From the NCBI GenBank assembly GCA_022402445.1, contig JAKRSF010000010.1:124001-188000 (forward strand): 64,000 bases of DNA. Direction: 5' to 3'. The notes beneath the pieces are model-generated. The model was given only the letters and a program-made list of their open reading frames with translations, was not told the DNA's origin and did not search any database. Made by a program: the position numbers and the translations under genes. Positions 55,919-64,000 of this stretch are shown piece after piece. Within the stretch, counting starts at the first letter, position 1, and every line of letters begins with the position of its first letter. The stretch is from Cyanobacteriota bacterium. GTDB taxonomy: Bacteria; Cyanobacteriota; Cyanobacteriia; CACIAM-69d.

Positions 55919-56239
55919 CTAGGCGCTTTGGCCAAACTGGAGGTCGTACACTTCGTCTTCGCAGCCGACCTGGAGTTTGAGGTCGGATTTGGCTTTGGCG
56001 ACGCACAGCAGGACGTAGCCCTGGTCCTGGAGGGAGGGGCCGAGGCCCATGCAGTCCCCCAGGTCTACCTGGCCTTCAAGGATGCGGGCGGCGCAGGTGG
56101 TGCAAACGCCTGCATTGCAGGAGCTGGGTAGATCTAGGCCCGCGTCGAGGGCGCTCTGGAGAATGAATTGGTCGTCTGGAATTTCGAGCGATTGGCTGCT
56201 GCCGTTGGTGACAAATTCCACGCGGTAGGTGTTGGTCAT
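55919..56239 (-). CDS. plant-type [2Fe-2S] ferredoxin
   Basis: 106 residues. The cluster ligands follow the exact plant-type spacing: Cys41, Cys46, Cys49 and Cys79 (SSCNAGVCTTCAARI ... LLCVAKAKSD). The protein is about 10 residues longer than PetF, and its sequence differs from it around the cluster (DLGDCMGLGPSLQDQ), so it is probably an alternative ferredoxin rather than the main PSI acceptor. It lies between the atp operon and apcA on the same strand. Confidence 0.93.
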   Translation of the reverse strand: MTNTYRVEFVTNGSSQSLEIPDDQFILQSALDAGLDLPSSCNAGVCTTCAARILEGQVDLGDCMGLGPSLQDQGYVLLCVAKAKSDLKLQVGCEDEVYDLQFGQSA

Positions 56240-56377
56240 CGGTTCGGTGGCGACCCGCTGGGGGAACGCTGGCTAGCAATGGGGGCGGGGGATCCTAGGG
56301 GAAGGGTGGATCAATTGTTTCCATGGGAAAGCGATCGCCCACCTGGGTAGGCGATCGCGGTTCGGTAAACGGATGCA

Positions 56378-57328
56378 TCAGCCGCTGAGGGCTTCGGCAC
56401 CACCAACAACCTCTAGGATTTCCTGGGTAATAGCGGCCTGCCGTGCCTTGTTGTAGGACAGGGTGAGGCTGCTGATCAGGGTTTTGGCGTTGTCGCTGGC
56501 GCTGCTCATGGCGCTCATGCGGGCCGCCAGTTCACTCGCGGCCGATTCTTGCAGACCCCGCAACAACTGGTTGTTGAGGTAGAGGGGCAGCAGGGCGTTG
56601 AGGATTTGGACCGGATCCTGTTCAAAGATCATGTCCCGGGGGAAGCCCTTGACGGGGGCCGCCACCTTGGAGCGCTCCACCTGGAACTGGCCGCCGCTGC
56701 TGGTGAGCCGGAACATTTCGTCATCGGCCACCTCAAGGCCCTGGGGATCCAGGGGCAGCAGGGTTTGGATGACGGGGCGGGAGCTGATCAGGGAGACGAA
56801 TTTGGTGTAGACCAGTTCGACGCGATCAATGGATCCCGACAGGAACAGGGACAGCAGCTCGTCGGCGATCTGGGACGCTTCGGCGGCGGTCGGGATTTGC
56901 TCTAGCCCTTCGTAGGTGGCTTTGATGGGGTAGTCGCGGCGCTTGAAGTACTGCTGGGCTTTGCGGCCCACGATGATCATCTGGTAGCCAATGCCTTCGG
57001 CGGCCAGTTCCTTTGCCCGCTGCTCGGCCCGACGGATGATGTTGGAGTTGTAGGCTCCGCACAGGCCGCGATCGCCGGTGACCACCAGCAGACCCACGTT
57101 CTGGACCTCGCGGCGCTTCAGCAGGGGCAGATCCGCATCCTCGAACTTGAGGCGGGACTGCAACCCATAGAGCACCTGGGCGAGGCGATCCGCAAAGGGA
57201 CGGGTATTGACCACCTGCTCCTGGGCCCGGCGCACCTTCGCCGCCGCCACCAGCCGCATGGCTTCCGTAATTTTTTGGGTATTTTTAACCGACTGAATGC
57301 GATCGCGAATTAACTTGAGATTTGCCAT
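56378..57328 (-). CDS. atpG: ATP synthase gamma subunit
   Basis: 316 residues (atpC in cyanobacterial nomenclature). N- and C-terminal coiled-coil shaft helices: [34 protein letters not shown] and the C-terminal [28 protein letters not shown] (given in shorter form here). A segment of about 35 residues near 195-235 is the extra cyanobacterial/chloroplast insertion; the redox Cys pair of the chloroplast enzyme is absent. It is the last gene of the operon. Confidence 0.97.
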   Translation of the reverse strand: MANLKLIRDRIQSVKNTQKITEAMRLVAAAKVRRAQEQVVNTRPFADRLAQVLYGLQSRLKFEDADLPLLKRREVQNVGLLVVTGDRGLCGAYNSNIIRRAEQRAKELAAEGIGYQMIIVGRKAQQYFKRRDYPIKATYEGLEQIPTAAEASQIADELLSLFLSGSIDRVELVYTKFVSLISSRPVIQTLLPLDPQGLEVADDEMFRLTSSGGQFQVERSKVAAPVKGFPRDMIFEQDPVQILNALLPLYLNNQLLRGLQESAASELAARMSAMSSASDNAKTLISSLTLSYNKARQAAITQEILEVVGGAEALSG

Positions 57329-57426
57329 TGCCTCTTTCCTCTCGCTCTAAGCAGCGAACCGCCGCCCGTCAGGTCACCACCGCTTAGGTGAGCGACCCCG
57401 AGCAGCGATCCGTCCTTCGCAACCGT

Positions 57427-59608
<2,182 letters not shown>

Positions 59609-59612
<4 letters not shown>

Positions 59613-60175
59613 TTCTGATCACCTCCTACCAACGCCAAGCCGCGATCCACGGACTGGCGCTGCTGATCTTCGTTTAGACCGCCACTGAGCCGCGACTCGA
59701 CCTGGGTGATCGCCTGGGCCACGGCCCGCTGCCGCAGTTGAGCCACCACCCGCTCCTGTTCCGCCGCCAGATCGCGCGACGCATCTTCCCGCATGCGCTG
59801 CACATCCTGTTCGGACTTCGCCAGGATTTCCGCCTTCACCTTCTCCGCCGCCTGCACCGCATTGGCGCGGATGCGCTCCGCCTCCTGCTGGGCTTGGGCT
59901 AGCTTCGTTTGCTGTTCAGCGAGGGCCTTTTTCGCAATTCCTTGGCGCTCCTCAGCCTCGCGAATGGCCGCTGCGATATTTTCACGGCGGGTTCCGAGCA
60001 ACTTGCCCAGGAAACCGCGCCCGAAATACACCAGCAGGCCGATGACGATTACGAGGTTGAATAAGTTCGTTTCCAGAATATTGGTATTGAGGCCAAAGCC
60101 ATCCCCGTGGGCTAGGAGCGGCGTCAGGCCAATCCCGGTCCCCGACCAAAAATGGGTCATTAGTTCGACATTCAT
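59609..60175 (-). CDS. atpF: ATP synthase b subunit
   Basis: 188 residues: an N-terminal membrane anchor (about 35-55, NLFNLVIVIGLLVYFGRGFLGKLL-type, quoted as NLVIVIGLLVYFG), then a long Ala/Glu/Gln-rich coiled coil that forms half of the peripheral stalk. It starts 8 bases after the b' gene ends and overlaps atpH by 4 bases. Confidence 0.97.
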
Positions 60176-60183
60176 CGATCAAC

Positions 60184-60660
60184 TCAACCTAATTCGTACC
60201 CTAGTAGCTTCTTAACGATTTGACGACTTAGGCCATCCACCTGGGCATCGAGGGCCGCCATGGCGGTTTGCTTTTGTCGATCAATCTCTAGCTGAGCGCG
60301 CTCTCGCTCCGCCCGAGCCTGTTGCTGGGCTTCGGCGATCGCAGCGGCCGCAATAGACTGGGCGTCGGCCTGGGCATCCGCGATCGTCGTCTGGGCAGCA
60401 CGACGGGCATCCGCAAGGGCCACCTCATACTCCCGCGTCAGATTCTCTACGGTCGCCAGGGTTTCCTTCGCCTCAGCTTGGGTGTTGCGGATATAATCCG
60501 CCCGCTCATCCAGGGCCGCACCGAGGGGTTTGTAGAGCGTTGCATTCAACAGCAGCGCCAACACCAGGAACTGAACCGCCATCAGCGGCAGCGTGGCATC
60601 AAGGTCGAATAGGCCGCCCCCTTCAGCAGCCAGCAGGTTCGGTAAAACCGAATGCAGCAT
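60184..60660 (-). CDS. atpF2: ATP synthase b' subunit
   Basis: 158 residues (atpG in cyanobacterial nomenclature). Membrane anchor near 23-43 ([19 protein letters not shown]) followed by a coiled coil starting [23 protein letters not shown]. Photosynthetic bacteria and chloroplasts use a b/b' heterodimer instead of b2. It is separated from atpE by a 327-base spacer with an inverted repeat. Confidence 0.97.
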   Translation of the reverse strand: MLHSVLPNLLAAEGGGLFDLDATLPLMAVQFLVLALLLNATLYKPLGAALDERADYIRNTQAEAKETLATVENLTREYEVALADARRAAQTTIADAQADAQSIAAAAIAEAQQQARAERERAQLEIDRQKQTAMAALDAQVDGLSRQIVKKLLGYELG

Positions 60661-60987
60661 ATCCGTTATTACTCCCGTATCTGATTCAAAGCCTCGCCGT
60701 TAACTGCACCGAAGGTCACCAACACCCCATCCCACCGGAAACCATCTAGGTCACCAATGCTTCCCGAACCACCGAAAACCACAGACCCCAAGGCCCATCG
60801 CTCGAAATGGCACAGCCAAGAATCGGCAAACACAAAGTCCACTTCCATAGGGAAGGGAAGGGCTTAGGACCGGATTGATAAACCCCGCCAAGACCCTTCC
60901 CTGGGTGGCTAGCGATCGCGCCGATGCAGCACTCCATCGCCAATCACTGTTGTGGAATTCAGCGCGACTGAATCCCCAAACTGGAGC
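60661..60987 (-). promoter_or_regulatory. atpE to b' spacer with inverted repeat
   Basis: 327 bases, much longer than the other gaps in the operon. On the coding strand AGGGAAGGG (60902-60894) can pair with CCCTTCCCT (60857-60849), or the overlapping GGGAAGGG/CCCTTCCC (60901-60894/60862-60855), enclosing about 31-36 bases. There is no T-run, so it is not a clear terminator. A processing or stability element separating the abundant c-subunit message is a plausible reading. Confidence 0.45.
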
Positions 60988-61239
<252 letters not shown>

Positions 61240-61290
61240 CTAACCTTTCCTTTGTCTTGTGTCGAAAACTAACAACTGAATTGACCGAGG

Positions 61291-62040
61291 TCACTCATGC
61301 TCGCCGCCGTGGTGATCTTCCATGGCTTCGCCGATGTAGGACGCCGCCAGGGTTGCAAAGATCAGCGCTTGAATTGCACTCGTAAACAGCCCCAGAATCA
61401 TCAGCGGAATCGGGACGATCAGGGGAACGAGGAAGACCAGCACTGCCACCACGAGTTCGTCCGCTAGGATATTACCAAATAAACGGAAACTTAACGAAAG
61501 TGGCTTCGTGAAGTCCTCGATAATTTTGAAGGGAACCATGATGGGCGTCGGCTGCGCGTAATCCGCAAAATAGCCCAGTCCCTTACGGCTCAATCCGGCG
61601 TAGAAGTAGGCCACTGAGGTCAGCAGGGCCAGCGCCACGGTGGTGTTGATATCGTTGGTGGGTGCGGCCAATTCCCCCGACGGCAGCTCGACGAGCTTCC
61701 AGGGAATCAGGGCACCGCCCCAGTTAGAAACGAAGATGAATAAAAAGAGTGTTCCGACAAAGGGAACCCAGGCCCGGTACTCTTTTTCACCAATCTGCGT
61801 GCGCGTCAAGTCCCGCAGAAACTCCAGGGCATATTCCATGAAGTTCTGCATGCCCGAGGGCACGCGCTGGACATTGCGCGTGGCCAAGATGGAGGCGATC
61901 AGCAGTGCGGCAATGACGATCCAGGAGGCCATGAAGACTTGTCCGTGGATTTTGAAATTGCCAAGATGCCAATAGAAATGCTGCCCGACCTCCAACTCGG
62001 CAATCAAGCCTGAGTTGAGAACATTCGAGACATTTAACAT
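61291..62040 (-). CDS. atpB: ATP synthase a subunit
   Basis: 249 residues (atpI in cyanobacterial nomenclature). Membrane helices carry the proton half-channels; the essential Arg is in [21 protein letters not shown], and [15 protein letters not shown] and [12 protein letters not shown] are family features. It is between atp1 and atpE on the same strand. Confidence 0.98.
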   Translation of the reverse strand: MLNVSNVLNSGLIAELEVGQHFYWHLGNFKIHGQVFMASWIVIAALLIASILATRNVQRVPSGMQNFMEYALEFLRDLTRTQIGEKEYRAWVPFVGTLFLFIFVSNWGGALIPWKLVELPSGELAAPTNDINTTVALALLTSVAYFYAGLSRKGLGYFADYAQPTPIMVPFKIIEDFTKPLSLSFRLFGNILADELVVAVLVFLVPLIVPIPLMILGLFTSAIQALIFATLAASYIGEAMEDHHGGEHE

Positions 62041-62089
62041 AGCGATGTGCGCGAAAAGCGGCGGACTAGCTCAAGTTCGCGACCGATTC

Positions 62090-62527
62090 CTAGGTGTTAG
62101 GGTTGACGATCGCGCGCAATGCGTACAGGATTAGGCCCACTTTGTAGGTCAAAAATCCTAGAAATATGGGAAGAATTTCTAGGCTATCGACCCGGGTGGC
62201 AAGCACAATAACGGCGATGAACGGAACAAGGCGCGTTTTGCTGAGTTTGCGACGTCCTTGTCCTAGCTGTTCGACGTCACGGGCTAGCATTCGGAGGTAA
62301 ATTAACCCAACGGTGGCCCCTAACAGGTAGTTGAGGGCGATGTTGAGGGAATAGACCACCCAGACGGAAATGAATGAAACGGCGAGGACGGCAAAGACTA
62401 TGACGTATAGCTCGTATTTGAGCTTGTAATAGTCCTGCATGGCCTGCTGTCGCGTTTCCGGATCTGGTTCCGGTGCTAGTTCAGGTGCGGATTCCACGCG
62501 ATCGCGCTCAAGTTGGGAGGTGTCCAT
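62090..62527 (-). CDS. atp1: ATP synthase assembly protein Atp1 (AtpI family)
   Basis: 145 residues. After an acidic N-terminus, hydrophobic helices lie near 42-64, 65-85 (NIALNYLLGATVGLIYLRML) and 101-140. This is the first gene of the cyanobacterial atp operon; the family helps c-ring assembly or magnesium uptake. The gap to the a-subunit gene is 49 bases. Confidence 0.93.
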   Translation of the reverse strand: MDTSQLERDRVESAPELAPEPDPETRQQAMQDYYKLKYELYVIVFAVLAVSFISVWVVYSLNIALNYLLGATVGLIYLRMLARDVEQLGQGRRKLSKTRLVPFIAVIVLATRVDSLEILPIFLGFLTYKVGLILYALRAIVNPNT

Positions 62528-62675
62528 GGGTGTGGTTAATCCCGATTTGGCCCAAGGCGGGGAATCTGCATTACATGCCCTTGGCGGTCAATCCTAAAAC
62601 CCTGAGCAATCATATCACGCAGGGGTGATCGCTTTTGGCGGGGGCGGCAAGTGGCAATTTTTAGGGGGGTTGGTT

Positions 62676-63956
62676 TCAGTTTTTTGGCGGGGTGAGGATC
62701 AGCAGGCGCTGGTCGATGAGCTGGCGGATGCGATCGAGGTTGAGGGCGGGGCGGTTGAGCTGGGGGAGGATCTCGCCGATGGGGCTGGGGTTGGGGTGAT
62801 CGCACTGCTCCAGGAAGGCTTGTTCGTCGGGGTCGAGGCGGATGATTTGGTAGTCGGCGTTGAAGAGGGTGGCACCGGGCCAGCCGTCGAGGCAGGGGTT
62901 GAGGGTGGCGATCGCGGCGGCGAGGTTGCCATCATCGCTCCAGTCCTGGCGATCGAGGGGGGGCTTGGCGAGGAAGAATTCGTAGTGGGCGATCGCTTCG
63001 GGGTCGAGCAGTTCGATGAGGCGGTAGCGCTGGCGATCGTCTAGGCGGCTGGCCCGTTCGATCAGGTGGGGGGCTTTGGCGATGAGGCGATCGAGTTGCC
63101 AGATCTGCGGGTTGGAGAAGCCCAGGAAGTCGAGGCCGGAGGCGTCGATCAGGCCAAAGAGGCTGTTGAGGTTGTAGTCGATTTCCTGGGGATGGACGTA
63201 CATGTCGGCGAAACATTCGTCCCGCTGGTTTTCGAGGGACCAGCGATCGCGCTCCCGCTGCACGAGGCGGTTGTTGTCGGGCAGGGCGTTGAAGAGGGCT
63301 CTGCCGATTTGTACGCCGTCGCGGTAGGGGTTGGATTCGTCGCCGTCGGTGCGGGCGCTGCCGAGGAGGGCGATCGCCTCCTGCATCAGTTGAATTTCCC
63401 AGCGCCCCAGTTCGCCGTACACAAAGATGTGCATGAGGCCGCCCGGAGCGAGTTTGGCGGCGAGGGCTTGGATGCCTCGGATGGGGTCGGGCAGGTGGTG
63501 CAGGACGCCGACGCAGTTGATCAGGTCAAATTGGCCGGGGAGTTCGGCGGCGTCGTAGAGGCTCATGTGGCGGAATTGGACGCGATCGCGGTCCTCCGGT
63601 TTGCCCGTGCGGCGGTGGCGTTCCTGGGCGATCGCCAGGGCCTCGCTGCTCAGATCAATGGCCGTGATCTGCGCCTGGGGGTTCAGGTGCATCAAATATT
63701 CCGTGCCGACGCCGGTGCCGCAGCCCGCATCGAGGATCCGAATGTCCTGGCGATCGGGGCCGCGTCCGGTGCAGAACTGGTGGGCCGCCGTCCAGCTCCA
63801 GCGCCAGTTGTAGCCCGGTGGGGGCTCATCGAGGATCGGCTCCGGCGGGAAGGGGTAGGTGTCGTAGAGGCCACGGACGGCGGCGGTGGTGCTGGCCGTG
63901 TGGTCGCTGGCAGTATGGTCGCTGGCGGTGCGATCGCGGGCGTCGGAGACGGTCAC
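62676..63956 (-). CDS. class I SAM-dependent methyltransferase with C-terminal extension
   Basis: 426 residues. The first 25 residues contain near-identical TASDH units. A conserved lead-in (VRGLYDTYPFPPEPILDEPPPGYNWRWSW) precedes the methyltransferase core: ILDAGCGTGVGTEYL, ITAIDLSSEALAIA, FDLINCVGVLHHLPDP and LAPGGLMHIFVYG. About 200 more residues follow (YVHPQEIDYNLNSLFGLIDASGLDFLGFSNP and a late Pro/Asn region ending ILTPPKN) and do not match a domain I know. The substrate is unknown. Confidence 0.9.
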   Translation of the reverse strand: MTVSDARDRTASDHTASDHTASTTAAVRGLYDTYPFPPEPILDEPPPGYNWRWSWTAAHQFCTGRGPDRQDIRILDAGCGTGVGTEYLMHLNPQAQITAIDLSSEALAIAQERHRRTGKPEDRDRVQFRHMSLYDAAELPGQFDLINCVGVLHHLPDPIRGIQALAAKLAPGGLMHIFVYGELGRWEIQLMQEAIALLGSARTDGDESNPYRDGVQIGRALFNALPDNNRLVQRERDRWSLENQRDECFADMYVHPQEIDYNLNSLFGLIDASGLDFLGFSNPQIWQLDRLIAKAPHLIERASRLDDRQRYRLIELLDPEAIAHYEFFLAKPPLDRQDWSDDGNLAAAIATLNPCLDGWPGATLFNADYQIIRLDPDEQAFLEQCDHPNPSPIGEILPQLNRPALNLDRIRQLIDQRLLILTPPKN

Positions 63957-63963
63957 GGGGCAA

Positions 63964-64000
63964 AACTCCTAAACAAAACTTCTCAACAAAACTTCTCAAC
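63964..64000. repeat. short direct repeats at window end
   Basis: The unit CAAAACTTCTCAA occurs twice in tandem (ACAAAACTTCTC twice, with a diverged third copy AAAACTCCTAAAC just before), immediately upstream of the methyltransferase start. It is AT-rich and may be part of its promoter; it may continue beyond the window. Confidence 0.5.

Overview
The window is a contiguous piece of cyanobacterial core chromosome. The evidence is photosystem II psbD-psbC, photosystem I psaK and ycf4, the allophycocyanin genes apcA, apcB and apcC, the split cyanobacterial ATP synthase operon with a b' subunit, the alkane pair ado-aar, a Gap2-type GAPDH, and an extreme density of the octamer GCGATCGC (HIP1). By eye the DNA is GC-rich, probably above 60%. 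HIP1 abundance argues against marine picocyanobacteria, and apcABC indicates a phycobilisome-bearing strain. I cannot name the species. I see no transposase, integrase, phage gene, CRISPR array, rRNA or convincing tRNA.

Layout. 0-9.4 kb holds a methyltransferase cut by the window edge, a NACHT-type STAND ATPase, a kinase-less phosphorelay pair (PAS-REC-HPt and REC-GAF-like) followed by an MscS channel, a ketosynthase and a lipoprotein cyclophilin. 9.5-13.1 kb holds ycf4 divergent from psbD-psbC. 13.1-15.1 kb holds a cysteine-cluster protein overlapping an unknown HTH-like protein. 15.6-20.2 kb holds ado, aar, accA, folE and convergent trpF. 20.5-29.3 kb holds psaK, an M50 protease, nei, a GT1 glycosyltransferase, an SPFH protein, cutA, recJ, an orphan ABC ATPase and an RNA-binding protein. 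29.3-34.6 kb holds a possible small RNA, ccs1-ccdA, a small membrane protein, sdhA and a short palindromic repeat. 34.6-44.9 kb holds a 1318-residue triple glycosyltransferase, several small conserved proteins, menD, cysK, a pentapeptide-repeat protein and a SIMPL protein. 45-53.9 kb holds a serine/alanine-glyoxylate aminotransferase, a TetR regulator, murB-murC, gap2 and ftsW. 54-56.2 kb holds apcA-apcB-apcC and a ferredoxin. 56.4-62.5 kb is the atp operon, and the window ends with a second methyltransferase.

How they fit together. Much of the window serves the photosynthetic membrane: reaction centre, PSI assembly, antenna core, c-type cytochrome maturation (Ccs1, CcdA), menaquinone/phylloquinone (MenD), electron carrier and ATP synthase. 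A second theme is acyl metabolism (AccA, a KAS, Aar, Ado). A third is the envelope (MurB, MurC, FtsW, glycosyltransferases, MscS). Highly expressed genes (psbDC, gap2, apc) contain few or no HIP1 sites, while neighbouring genes are crowded with them.

I did not find a clear new multi-gene system. The best leads are the HTH-NACHT protein, the kinase-less phosphorelay beside a mechanosensitive channel, the cysteine-cluster/HTH overlapping pair, a terminator-bounded possible sRNA near 29.6 kb, and the triple-GT2 protein with a degenerate sulfotransferase-like head.
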